Assembly (NCBI GenBank): GCA_963732415.1
Contig: CAVSZK010000017.1
Coordinates: forward strand, 1 to 64,000
Source: RPQJ01 sp963732415
GTDB taxonomy: Bacteria; Pseudomonadota; Gammaproteobacteria; Steroidobacterales; Steroidobacteraceae
Direction of reading: 5' to 3'
Length of the DNA: 64,000 bases
The position numbers and the translations under genes were made by a program. A model generated the notes under the pieces. That model saw only the letters and a list, made by a program, of their open reading frames with translations, was not told the DNA's origin and did not search any database. Of the stretch, positions 8,059-16,123 are shown piece by piece (the first letter of the stretch is position 1; every line of letters begins with the position of its first letter).

Positions 8059-8721
8059 TCAGCCGGAAAAGGCTGTTTTTCCCGAAAGAAAATCAGTGAC
8101 CACGGAGCGCAGCTCGCCGAGCCTGCCGTGGAAAAAATGTTCCGCGCCATGCATGTGCGCGAGCTGCGGCGGCGGATCGTAGCCGTCAACCCAGGCTTTC
8201 ACCGTGGCGAAGTCCACGAGTTCGTCATGGTCTCCCTGCACCACCAGCCACGGACAGCCGGGTCGCGCAACCGGATCCACCAGCAGCCTGCCGACAGGCG
8301 GAGCGACAGTGACGAGCGCCGCAGGCGCCGCCGCCGCACATGCCTGCAGCGCCACCGCTGAACCGAACGAGAATCCCGCGAGCCATAGCGTCTCGCAGTC
8401 CCAGCGCGCCCGCGCCCACGCGATGGCCGCAAGCGCGTCATCAATCTCGCCGACGCCGTCTGCGTAGACACCCTCGCTCGTCCCGACGCCGCGAAAATTG
8501 AATCGCAGGGTCGGAACGCCGATCTGCTGCATTGCGCGGGCCAGCGTGTGGACGACCTTGTTCTGCATCGTGCCGCCGTGCAGCGGGTGCGGGTGGCACA
8601 CCACGCCGATCGCTCTCGGTGGCGCACCATTCGTCGGATCGTCCAGTCGCGCCTCGAGAACCCCGGCCGGACCAGTGATCTCAGCCGGCTGCGGAACCGG
8701 CGGCAGGAACTCGCTTTTCAC
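8059..8721 (-). CDS. Alpha/beta hydrolase (small UPF/dienelactone-hydrolase-like)
   Basis: 220 residues. Nucleophile elbow GFSFGS at about 116-121 (Ser118). An oxyanion-region motif HPHPLHGGTMQNKVV lies near residues 43-57, and a likely catalytic His is in GAEHFFHG near the C terminus. This pattern matches the short alpha/beta hydrolases found in many proteobacteria and often annotated as YfhR- or dienelactone-hydrolase-like; substrates are unknown. Predicted cytosolic, with no signal peptide. The gene is divergent from the PEBP gene at 8810 and convergent with the HU gene. Confidence 0.85.
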   Translation of the reverse strand: MKSEFLPPVPQPAEITGPAGVLEARLDDPTNGAPPRAIGVVCHPHPLHGGTMQNKVVHTLARAMQQIGVPTLRFNFRGVGTSEGVYADGVGEIDDALAAIAWARARWDCETLWLAGFSFGSAVALQACAAAAPAALVTVAPPVGRLLVDPVARPGCPWLVVQGDHDELVDFATVKAWVDGYDPPPQLAHMHGAEHFFHGRLGELRSVVTDFLSGKTAFSG

Positions 8722-8809
8722 ACCACCCTCCCGTCATCCGTCCGGGCAGTGTGCCAGAATCAGGGCCCGGCCCCGACCGAAAGGACCGCCGAAACCACAG
8801 GAGAACGAC

Positions 8810-9436
8810 ATGCAGCTCACGTCCACGAGCTTTGACCATGGGCAACCCATCCCGGTGGAATTCGCGTTCGCCGCCCCCGACCCTGCAGTGCACCTCCACC
8901 TCAGCGACAATCGCAATCCGCAGTTGGGCTGGACGGGCGTGCCGCCCGGCACCAGGTCACTGGTACTCATCTGCGTGGATCCAGACGTACCTACGCGACC
9001 CGACGACGTGAACCAGGAAGGGCGGGTCGTGCCCGCATCGCTGCCCCGCGCGGACTTCCACCACTGGACCATGGTGGACATCGCGCCGTCAGTCACGGAA
9101 ATCGCAGCGGGTGCCTGCTCGGACGGCATCGTGGCGCGCGGCAAGCAGTCCCCGCAGGGACCGGCCGGCGCGCGCCAGGGCATCAACAACTACACGCAAT
9201 GGTTCGCCGGCGATCCGGAAATGAGTGGGCAGTACTTCGGCTACGACGGCCCCTGCCCGCCGTGGAACGACGAACTGCTGCATCACTATCATTTCGTGCT
9301 GTACGCGACAGACCTGGCGCGTTGCCCGGTCGAAGGTCCGTTTACCGGACCACAGGTTGCCGCGGCGATCGCGGGTCACGTGCTCGCGGAGGCCCGGCTG
9401 ACCGGCACCTACAGCCTGAACCCGGCCGTACGCTGA
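8810..9436 (+). CDS. YbhB/YbcL family (PEBP) protein
   Basis: 208 residues of the phosphatidylethanolamine-binding protein fold, bacterial YbhB/YbcL type. Signatures: LTSTSFDHGQPIP at the N terminus, PQLGWTGVPPGTRSLVLICVDPDVP (ligand pocket strand with the conserved Asp-Pro-Asp), HHWTMVDI, and YDGPCPPW, the bacterial form of the second PEBP motif. A His-Phe-Val-Leu-Tyr strand follows. The length and insertions are slightly greater than E. coli YbhB. Its role in bacteria is unclear. Start: ATG 8810 has a GGAG site; the frame upstream lacks domain sequence. Confidence 0.88.
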   Translation: MQLTSTSFDHGQPIPVEFAFAAPDPAVHLHLSDNRNPQLGWTGVPPGTRSLVLICVDPDVPTRPDDVNQEGRVVPASLPRADFHHWTMVDIAPSVTEIAAGACSDGIVARGKQSPQGPAGARQGINNYTQWFAGDPEMSGQYFGYDGPCPPWNDELLHHYHFVLYATDLARCPVEGPFTGPQVAAAIAGHVLAEARLTGTYSLNPAVR

Positions 9437-9469
9437 AGCCAATGGCCACCCCTCGGCAGTGGCGTGTGC

Positions 9470-9880
9470 CTACTTGCCGGACTGCTCTTCGCGCTTGAAC
9501 GCAAGCGAGGCGGAGTTGACGCAGTAGCGCAGCCCCGATGGCTGCGGCCCGTCGTCGAAGACGTGGCCCAGGTGCGCACCGCAGCGGGCACAGGTGACTT
9601 CCTGGCGGATCATGCCGTGAGTGGCATCGGTGTTCACGGCGACTCTATCGCCGGCCAGCGGCAACCAGAACGACGGCCAGCCCGAACCCGAGTCGAACTT
9701 GGTGTCCGAGGCGAACAGTTCCTGGCCGCAGCAGACACAGGAATACACGCCGCATTCAGAGTTGTGCAGGTGGCTTCCGGTGAACGGCCGTTCGGTGCCC
9801 TTCCGCTGTGTCACGTGCCACTGCTCTTCGGTGAGACGGTCGCGCAGCGCGTCCGGGGCCGGCGGTTCTTTCTCGGTCAT
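9470..9880 (-). CDS. msrB: Peptide-methionine (R)-S-oxide reductase MsrB
   Basis: 136 residues, normal length. Reduces methionine-R-sulfoxide in proteins. Two CxxC zinc pairs are visible (CVCCGQ and CARCGAHLGHVF). The substrate strand is SGSGWPSFW, and the catalytic cysteine is in GLRYCVNSASL near the C terminus. No signal peptide, so the enzyme is cytosolic. It stands alone between the PEBP gene and a short hypothetical gene. Confidence 0.96.
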   Translation of the reverse strand: MTEKEPPAPDALRDRLTEEQWHVTQRKGTERPFTGSHLHNSECGVYSCVCCGQELFASDTKFDSGSGWPSFWLPLAGDRVAVNTDATHGMIRQEVTCARCGAHLGHVFDDGPQPSGLRYCVNSASLAFKREEQSGK

Positions 9881-9978
9881 GGTTGCTTCCCCTCGGTGAG
9901 GTCTGCGGCAGGCATCGCCGCACCGGGCGCGCCTTTGGCCACATGGAAGCTGATGTTAGCCGGCCGGGAAGCCGGCGG

Positions 9979-10233
9979 TCACTTGTCTTTGTCGAAGGCG
10001 CCCCGGGCCTTGTCGGCCCAGGTCTTGTAGCTCGAGACGCTGTAGAGCGCCTGGGACACGACGGCCTGGCGCGAAATCCTGCCCTGCTGGCCGCGGACCC
10101 GGCCCAGCCAGTCGTTGTAGGCATCCCAGCCTTCGGCGGCCGCGCCGAACTTCGAGCGCCGTGACAGCGCCGTGGCGGGGCTCTCCGCCTCCACCGCAGC
10201 CTGCTCATCGTCCGGTTTTTTCTGGTCTTTCAT
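9979..10233 (-). CDS. Hypothetical basic protein, 84 residues
   Basis: 84 residues from ATG 10233. The first 25 residues are charged and low complexity (KDQKKPDDEQAAVEAESP). The rest looks like a small helical domain (KFGAAAEGWDAYNDWLGRV, then SRQAVVSQALYSVSSYKTWADK). I do not recognise the family. No signal peptide or membrane segment. Codon use and GC content fit the neighbours, and there is a 100-base gap to msrB, so it may be its own unit. An in-frame upstream start would add 22 residues without support. Confidence 0.55.
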   Translation of the reverse strand: MKDQKKPDDEQAAVEAESPATALSRRSKFGAAAEGWDAYNDWLGRVRGQQGRISRQAVVSQALYSVSSYKTWADKARGAFDKDK

Positions 10234-10311
10234 GGGTGCCAAGACTCGATTGACACGCAGGCTACGGCGGACGCCCCGCCGCGTCCGGTACTGGGTCACA
10301 GTTGAGCGAGT

Positions 10312-11712
10312 TCAGGCTACGACGCGGTAGCAGGGACTGTAGTCACCGCCTATGCGCATGCGGCCCTGTCGAACGAAGGCCTCGAGCAGCGCATCGAGCG
10401 GCGCCAGCAACTCGCGCTCGCCGTGGATCTCGAACGGCCCGTGCTGCTCGATCAGCTTTATGCCCTGTTCCTTGACGTTCCCCGAGACGATGCCAGAGAA
10501 GGCGCGCCGCAACTGCGCCGCCAGCAGGTGTGGCGGGCGGTCGCGGTCGATCGCGAGCGCAGCCATCGCCTCGTGCGTGGGCTCGAATGGCTGCTGCAGC
10601 CCGTGATCGATGGCCAGCGTCCAGTTGTAGTTGTATGCGTCGCTGGCCCGGCGCCGGAATTCACGCACGGCATCCATGCCGCGCAGCATCTCGCGCGCGG
10701 CCTCCGCCTGGTCACCTATGACGATGCGATAACACTGGCGTGCTCGCGGGCCCAGCGTGGCGGCCAGGAACCCGTCGATCTGCGTGAAATAGTCCCTGCT
10801 CGACTCCGGGCCGGTCAACACGACCGGGAACGGCTGTAGCTCGTTGGCCGGGTCGAGCAGGATGCCCATCAGGTACAGGATCTCCTCGGCCGTACCGGCC
10901 CCGCCCGGAAACACCACGATGCCGTGCCCGGTGCGCACGAACGCCTCCAGGCGCTTCTCGATGTCAGGCAGGATCACCAGCTGGTTGACGATGGCGTTGG
11001 GCGGCTCCGCCGCCACGATGCCCGGCTCGGTGAGGCCGATGTAGCGTCCGTCGCGGATGCGTTGCTTGGAGTGGCCGATGGTCGCGCCTTTCATCGGGCC
11101 CTTCATCGCACCCGGGCCGCATCCGGTACAGACGTTCATGCCCCGCAGGCCGAGCTCATAGCCGACCTTCTTGGTGTAGTTGTATTCCTCGCGGTTGATC
11201 GAGTGCCCGCCCCAGCACACGATGATGTCGGGTCGCACGCGCGGGCGCAGCACACCGGCATTGCGCAGGATGCGGTAGACGGCATTGGTGACGCCCTGCG
11301 AGTCATGCAGCTCGAGGCTGCCGTGCTCGTAGACCTCGCCGTGCGTGTAGAGAATGTCGCGCAACACCGCGAACAGGTGTTCCTGGATACCGCGGATCAT
11401 CCGTCCGTCGACGAAGGCGCTCGCCGGCGCGTTGCGCAACTCGAGCTTCACGCCCCAGGCCTGGCGGGCGATGCGGATGTCGAAGTCCGCGTAGCGCTCG
11501 AAGATCGCACGGGCGTCGTCGGTTTCGCCGCCCGCGTTCAGCACCGCGAGCGAGCAGCGCCGGTACAGCGGATACAGGCCTCCACGCGAGGAGTCGAGCA
11601 GTCGGTCAACCTCCTGCTGCGAGAGATTCTCGAGGCTTCCGGTCGGCGTGACGCGGGCATCGACTGAATCCGGATCCTCGGTCGAGGCGACCGGCAGGTC
11701 GACCTGCTTCAT
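10312..11712 (-). CDS. ppnN: Pyrimidine/purine nucleotide 5'-monophosphate nucleosidase PpnN
   Basis: 466 residues. PpnN (YgdH) cleaves nucleotide monophosphates to base and ribose 5-phosphate and is a (p)ppGpp target in E. coli. The central Rossmann-like LOG domain has the PGGAGTAEE motif at about 268-276, and an upstream GCGPGAMKGPMKGA motif. The family N-terminal (about 1-150) and C-terminal extensions are both present, which separates it from short LOG proteins. The ATG at 11712 overlaps the TGA of the upstream L,D-transpeptidase gene by one base (TGATG), so translation is probably coupled. A GTG three bases earlier is an alternative start. Confidence 0.92.
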   Translation of the reverse strand: MKQVDLPVASTEDPDSVDARVTPTGSLENLSQQEVDRLLDSSRGGLYPLYRRCSLAVLNAGGETDDARAIFERYADFDIRIARQAWGVKLELRNAPASAFVDGRMIRGIQEHLFAVLRDILYTHGEVYEHGSLELHDSQGVTNAVYRILRNAGVLRPRVRPDIIVCWGGHSINREEYNYTKKVGYELGLRGMNVCTGCGPGAMKGPMKGATIGHSKQRIRDGRYIGLTEPGIVAAEPPNAIVNQLVILPDIEKRLEAFVRTGHGIVVFPGGAGTAEEILYLMGILLDPANELQPFPVVLTGPESSRDYFTQIDGFLAATLGPRARQCYRIVIGDQAEAAREMLRGMDAVREFRRRASDAYNYNWTLAIDHGLQQPFEPTHEAMAALAIDRDRPPHLLAAQLRRAFSGIVSGNVKEQGIKLIEQHGPFEIHGERELLAPLDALLEAFVRQGRMRIGGDYSPCYRVVA

Positions 11713-12743
11713 CACGGGCGGATCTCGATCGTCGTGCCAACCGCTGTGCGCTGCCAGATGTCGATCATGTCTGAGTTGTTGACCGCGATGCAGCCGTCGG
11801 TCCAGTCCTTGCTGGTGTAGTAGGCGGGCGACTTGCGCGGCGCATTTGGCTGGCCGTGGATCATGATCAGCCCACCGGGCCTGACGCCGCTCCTTCGCGC
11901 ACGTTCACGATCGGCCTCGTTCGGGTACGACACCTCGAGCGACAGGAAGAAATCGCTGCGAGTGTTCCGCCTCGAAAGCTCGTAGACGCCTTCGGGAGTA
12001 CGGAAGTCACCCTCGCGCTGCTTGTGCCCATACGGGTTGAGTCCGAGCCGGATCGGATAGTCACGAATTACGTTCCCGGATCGCAGCAGGTACAGCCTGC
12101 GCTCCGACTTCTTGACCAGTATCTTGTCGGCAGCCTCGAGCACGGGCGGAGCTGCCGCGATGGCGTCGGAATACGCGACACCGAAGGGCGTCGTTCCCGC
12201 GGAGTCCGGCGCTACCTCAGGCCCGCCGCCTCCGCCCGGCCCGGGCGTGAACGGGTTCGAAGTATCGCAGGCAGCAGAACTCGCAGACATGAACGGGTTC
12301 GGCGTTTCACAAGGCGCAGCGGACGTGGTCATGAACGGATTCGGCGCCTCGCTGGCCGCGCCGGGCGAGGCCACAAGCGGTTCCTGCCCCTGGCAGGCAA
12401 GCTCAGGATTCGACATGAAAGGATTCGGTGACTCGCAGGAGGCGCCGGGTGCGGTGATGAATGGATTCGGCGCCTCGCTGGCCGCGCCGCCGGGTGCGGT
12501 CATGAATGGATTCGGCGCCTCGCTGGCCGCGCCGCCGGGTGCGGTCATGAACGGTTTCGGCGCATCGCTGGCCGCGCCCGGTGCAGTCATGAACGGATTC
12601 GGCGCATCGGCCGCAGCCGGTGTCCATTCGTCCGGTAGCCGCTGGCCACTGGACATCGAACCAAAACCCTGCGCCCCCACGTCGCCGGACGATGCGGCCA
12701 GTGCGACGGCGAATGCGGCAGCCAATAATCCACGGAGTTTCAT
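11712..12743 (-). CDS. L,D-transpeptidase with N-terminal PNPF tandem repeats
   Basis: 343 residues. A Sec signal peptide (LRGLLAAAFAVALAASSGDVGAQG) is followed by nine 14-15 residue repeats built around xPNPFM (about residues 38-166), then a Gly/Pro linker. A YkuD L,D-transpeptidase domain follows (about 200-343). The domain has LYLLRSGNVIRDYPI, GDFRTPEGVYEL, His296 in MIHGQPN and the catalytic Cys318 in DGCIAVNN; the usual SHGC is TDGC here. Such enzymes crosslink peptidoglycan or anchor proteins to it in the periplasm. The repeat region may be a flexible spacer or a binding segment; that is inference. Co-transcribed with ppnN by overlap. Confidence 0.9.
   Translation of the reverse strand: MKLRGLLAAAFAVALAASSGDVGAQGFGSMSSGQRLPDEWTPAAADAPNPFMTAPGAASDAPKPFMTAPGGAASEAPNPFMTAPGGAASEAPNPFITAPGASCESPNPFMSNPELACQGQEPLVASPGAASEAPNPFMTTSAAPCETPNPFMSASSAACDTSNPFTPGPGGGGGPEVAPDSAGTTPFGVAYSDAIAAAPPVLEAADKILVKKSERRLYLLRSGNVIRDYPIRLGLNPYGHKQREGDFRTPEGVYELSRRNTRSDFFLSLEVSYPNEADRERARRSGVRPGGLIMIHGQPNAPRKSPAYYTSKDWTDGCIAVNNSDMIDIWQRTAVGTTIEIRP
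12247..12630. repeat. In-frame tandem repeat, 9 units of 42 or 45 bases
   Basis: Units begin at 12247, 12289, 12331, 12373, 12415, 12457, 12502, 12547 and 12589. The two 45-base units at 12457-12501 and 12502-12546 are identical, which points to recent duplication or gene conversion. The others differ by substitutions and by loss of a GCC codon. All units keep the reading frame of the L,D-transpeptidase gene. Confidence 0.93.
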
Positions 12744-12780
12744 GGGGAGCGGATTATAGCTGCGTGGCGCGAAGACAAAG

Positions 12781-12804
12781 CGAGGCGGCCTTGCGGCCGC
12801 CTCG
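12781..12804 (-). terminator. Likely terminator of the nrdJ operon
   Basis: A perfect 10-base stem (CGAGGCGGCC/GGCCGCCTCG) with a 4-base loop lies about 100 bases past the nrdJb stop. On the minus strand it is followed by a pyrimidine-rich CTTTGTCTTC. The T run is short and broken, so confidence is moderate. Confidence 0.45.
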
Positions 12805-12906
12805 AAAGAACGCGCTGCACCCCGTCATAGGTCGCCCCATATCGTCAGGCGGCTGGCGGGAACCCAGCTCAAGCGCGCGGGAAAACGATGCTTCGGATAC
12901 GGACCG

Positions 12907-13623
12907 TCACCCGCACTTGGAGTCGCCGCAGTTCAGGCAGGTCATGCATCCGTCCATCATCACCACGGCCGCCGTACTGCACTTGGTGCACAGCTGCGCC
13001 CCCTGCGGGTAGTGGCTCTTGGCGAACGCGTCCTGCTGCTTCTGCCGCTGCTCGTACTCTTCGCGCTTCTGCTCGATCAACTTCCTGCGGTGTTCGTCCA
13101 TCTCCGGATCGCGCAGAAGGCCGATGGATTGCAGGTGCTTCTCGATCACGTGACCGAGCTCGGCAATGATCGATGGCATGAACTTGCCGCCCGACTGCCA
13201 GTAGCCGCCGCGCGGGTCGAACACGGCCTTCAGTTCCTCGACCAGGAAAGTGACGTCACCGCCCTTGCGAAACACTGCCGAGATGATACGCGTGAGCGCG
13301 ACGATCCACTGGAAGTGATCGAGGTTCTTCGAGTTGATGAATATCTCGAAGGGCCGCCGCTGCTCATGCTCGGTGCCCTCGTTCAGAACGATGTCATTGA
13401 TGGTCACGTACATGGCGTGATCCGACACCGGCGTCTTGATCTTGTAGGTCGAGCCAATCAGCATCTCCGGACGCTCGAGTCTCTCGTGCATCCAGATGAC
13501 CTTGGCGTCGTGCGAGCCCGCCGGCGCACCGTCGCGCTGCGGCCCGGCCTTCGCTTCTGCCTTGTCCTCGGGCCGGTCGACCCGGAACTTGACTATCTTC
13601 TTTTCGATCTTGTACGCGCTCAT
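12907..13623 (-). CDS. nrdJb: Class II ribonucleotide reductase subunit NrdJb
   Basis: 238 residues. This is the C-terminal half of an adenosylcobalamin-dependent ribonucleotide reductase that is encoded separately, as in Pseudomonas NrdJa/NrdJb. It carries the TSCPD-like region (RPFEIFINSKNLDHFQWIVALTRIISAVFRKG). It ends in a cysteine-rich zinc-ribbon-like tail (CTKC, then CMTCLNCGDSKCG), which fits the role of reducing the active site. It overlaps the nrdJa stop by one base, so the two are translationally coupled. Confidence 0.93.
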   Translation of the reverse strand: MSAYKIEKKIVKFRVDRPEDKAEAKAGPQRDGAPAGSHDAKVIWMHERLERPEMLIGSTYKIKTPVSDHAMYVTINDIVLNEGTEHEQRRPFEIFINSKNLDHFQWIVALTRIISAVFRKGGDVTFLVEELKAVFDPRGGYWQSGGKFMPSIIAELGHVIEKHLQSIGLLRDPEMDEHRRKLIEQKREEYEQRQKQQDAFAKSHYPQGAQLCTKCSTAAVVMMDGCMTCLNCGDSKCG

Positions 13624-15764
13624 CAGAATTTCCCGTAATAGCCTTCCTTGATGGCGTCGAACAGGTTCGCGGCGGTGTGCGTCTCGCCGTCGTACTCTAC
13701 CTGTTCGTCGCCTTTCAACTTCACCTCGGTGCCGTCATCGAGTGTGAATACGTAGGTGGTGTTCTTCAGGTCCTCTTCCTTCACCAGCACGCCCTGGAAC
13801 GCCTCCGGGTTGAAGCGGAACGTCGTGCAGCCCTTGAGCCCCTGCTCGTGGGCGTAGAGGTAGATGTCCTTGAAATCGTCGTAGTCGTAGTCGGTCGGGA
13901 CATTGGCCGTCTTCGAAATCGAGGAATCGATCCACTTCTGCGCTGCCGCCTGGATGTCCACGTGCTGGCGCGGCGTCACGTCGTCGGCGGTCGTGAAGTA
14001 CTCCGGCAGCTTGTCCGCAGGCCCCGTCCCGCCCGGCATCGCGGCCTGGTTGACCAGCTCGCGATAGGCCAGCATCTCGAACGAGAACACGTCGATGCGC
14101 TCCTTGGTCTTGCGGCCCGGGCGGATCACGTTGCGGAAGTAATGGTGCGCGAAAGACGGCTCGATGCCGTTCGAGGCATTGTTCGCCAGCGACAGCGAAA
14201 TGGTGCCGGTCGGGGCTATCGAGCTGTGGTGCGTGAAGCGCGCGCCGACCTCGGCGAGGCGCTCGACCAGGTCCGGTGCAACCTCTGCCACGCGCTGCAT
14301 GTAGCGGCTGTAACGCGCGTGCAGCACGCGGCCGGGCAGCTTCTGGCCTGCCTTGATGCCGTCGCGCTTCATCTCCGGACGCTTGCGCAGCATCTCGGGC
14401 GTGACTTCGAACTCTTCCAGCATGATTGGTGCCGGGCCTTTCTCGCCGGCAAGCTCGAGCGCCGCTTCCCAGCCGGCGATCGCGAGTTCCCTGGACACCC
14501 GCTCGGTGAATGCGACCGCGTCACGCGAGCCGTACTTCCAGCCGAGCATCGTTATCGTCGAGCCCAAGCCGAGGAAACCCATCCCGTGGCGGCGCTTGCG
14601 GTGGATTTCCTGGCGCTGCTGCTCGAGCGGCAGGCCGTTCACCTCGACTACGTTGTCGAGCATGCGCGTGAAGACGCGGACCACCTGCCGGTACTCGTCC
14701 CAGTCGAAGCGCGTCTGCTCGGTGAACGGATCGCGCACGAAGCTGGTGAGGTTCACGGAACCGAGCAGGCACGAGCCGTAGGGCGGCAGCGGTTGCTCGC
14801 CGCAGGGATTGGTTGCGCGGATGTTCTCGCACCACCAGTTGTTGTTCATCTCGTTGACGCGGTCGATCAGCACGAAGCCTGGCTCCGCGAAGTCGTACGT
14901 CGAGGACATGATGACGTCCCAGAGGCGCTTGGCAGGCAGGGTCTTGTAGACCATGCAGAGCACCAGGCCCTCGTCGTTGCGCACGTAGTTCTTCGCATCT
15001 GGCCACTCACGCCAGACGAACTTCGATGTGTCGGTCGTGTCCTCGCCCACGATCTCGGTTTCGCGCACCGGGAACGCGAGCTGCCATTCACCGTCCTCGC
15101 GCACGGCGCGCATGAACTCGTCGGTCACCAGCAGCGAAAGGTTGAACTGCCTGAGCCGGCCGGCCTCGCGCTTGGCGCGAATGAATTCCATCGCGTCCGG
15201 ATGCCCGACGTCGAAGGTCCCCATCTGCGCGCCGCGCCGGCCGCCAGCCGACGAGACGGTGAAACACATCTTGTCGTAGATATCCATGAACGACAGCGGG
15301 CCCGATGTGTAGGCTCCGGCGCCCGACACGTACGCGCCACGCGGGCGCAGTGTCGAGAACTCGTAGCCGATGCCGCAGCCAGCCTTCAGCGTGAGGCCGG
15401 CCTCGTGGACCTTGCCGAGGATGTCGTCCATCGAGTCGCTGATGGTGCCGGACACGGTGCAGTTGATCGTGGACGTGGCCGGCTTGTGTTCCTGCGCGCC
15501 CGCGTTCGACGTCACGCGACCCGCCGGGATGGCTCCGCGGCGCAGGGCCCAGAGGAACTGCTCGTACCAGTGCTCGCGGGCGTCCTCTTTCTCGACGTCG
15601 GCGAGCGCCCGGGCGACACGCTTGTATGTATCGTCCATCGACTGGTCGATTGGCGACCCATCCTTGGCGCACAGTCGGTATTTCTTGTCCCAGATATCGA
15701 GGGACGCTTCCTGGTACGGGATGCTTCGCGCATCCCGGGATTCGAGTTTCACGGCGGTACTCAT
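13623..15764 (-). CDS. nrdJa: Adenosylcobalamin-dependent ribonucleotide reductase, catalytic subunit NrdJa
   Basis: 713 residues. Reduces ribonucleotides to deoxyribonucleotides using a cobalamin-derived radical; independent of oxygen. Family motifs: LTLKAGCGIGYEFSTLRPRG, SSAGGRRGAQMG, NPCGEQPLPPYGSCLLGSVN (active-site region), HHSSIAPTGTISL and KGCTTFRFNP. The expected C-terminal Cys tail is missing here and is supplied by NrdJb. No nrdA/B or nrdD genes lie nearby. The upstream control region holds two NrdR-box-like palindromes, which suggests NrdR repression. Confidence 0.95.
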   Translation of the reverse strand: MSTAVKLESRDARSIPYQEASLDIWDKKYRLCAKDGSPIDQSMDDTYKRVARALADVEKEDAREHWYEQFLWALRRGAIPAGRVTSNAGAQEHKPATSTINCTVSGTISDSMDDILGKVHEAGLTLKAGCGIGYEFSTLRPRGAYVSGAGAYTSGPLSFMDIYDKMCFTVSSAGGRRGAQMGTFDVGHPDAMEFIRAKREAGRLRQFNLSLLVTDEFMRAVREDGEWQLAFPVRETEIVGEDTTDTSKFVWREWPDAKNYVRNDEGLVLCMVYKTLPAKRLWDVIMSSTYDFAEPGFVLIDRVNEMNNNWWCENIRATNPCGEQPLPPYGSCLLGSVNLTSFVRDPFTEQTRFDWDEYRQVVRVFTRMLDNVVEVNGLPLEQQRQEIHRKRRHGMGFLGLGSTITMLGWKYGSRDAVAFTERVSRELAIAGWEAALELAGEKGPAPIMLEEFEVTPEMLRKRPEMKRDGIKAGQKLPGRVLHARYSRYMQRVAEVAPDLVERLAEVGARFTHHSSIAPTGTISLSLANNASNGIEPSFAHHYFRNVIRPGRKTKERIDVFSFEMLAYRELVNQAAMPGGTGPADKLPEYFTTADDVTPRQHVDIQAAAQKWIDSSISKTANVPTDYDYDDFKDIYLYAHEQGLKGCTTFRFNPEAFQGVLVKEEDLKNTTYVFTLDDGTEVKLKGDEQVEYDGETHTAANLFDAIKEGYYGKF

Positions 15765-15928
15765 TGCAGCAGCTCAGGCTCCCAAAATTCTTCAGGCGAT
15801 TCGCGGCCTTTGATCCCCCCCACGGAGCCTTTTTTACGGCCCCTGGCGAGGCCCGACGGGCCCAGCCGACCCCAGATTCCGGTCCGGCTCGGATCGCGAC
15901 GACGTGAGTCGCAGCTGCATCGTGCCAA

Positions 15929-15944
15929 ACACAACATGTAGAGT
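15929..15944. promoter_or_regulatory. NrdR-box-like site, proximal to nrdJa
   Basis: ACACAACATGTAGAGT. The first 11 bases match the perfect box at 16108; the right arm has two changes. The NrdR consensus is acaCwAtATaTwGtgt. The site lies about 165 bases before the nrdJa start and downstream of the possible promoter elements, a normal place for a repressor site. Confidence 0.55.
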
Positions 15945-16107
15945 CAGGGAGGGAAGGTTATGCACCCCCCTCCCCCCCGTCAACCGCTTTTTCTGCTGCG
16001 ATGCCACATCATTTATGTTATATAAAACAATACGTTATGAGAAAGCAACTGAAGAGCGATCGCATGCGCGAAATCGCCCGTGAGTCAAGCCCCGTGATGC
16101 CGCCGGA

Positions 16108-16123
16108 ACACAACATGTTGTGT
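16108..16123. promoter_or_regulatory. NrdR-box-like site, perfect 16-base palindrome
   Basis: ACACAACATGTTGTGT is a perfect palindrome and matches the NrdR-box consensus except for the symmetric pair next to the centre (C/G in place of T/A). It is 179 bases from the proximal box. NrdR boxes normally come as pairs about 31 bases apart, so the wide spacing is unusual. Confidence 0.6.

Noticed and set aside
8061..8080. Short hairpin followed by five T at the end of the hydrolase gene
   Set aside because: The stem is only four bases and lies inside the coding region; too weak to call a terminator.
12247..12630. Array of similar 42-45 base units that could be mistaken for CRISPR
   Set aside because: Units have no constant repeat plus variable spacer pattern, stay in frame and encode protein repeats. 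No cas genes nearby.
13677..15941. Long open frame (754 codons) antisense to nrdJa
   Set aside because: High GC content leaves long open frames opposite real genes. NrdJa has clear family motifs and this frame has none.
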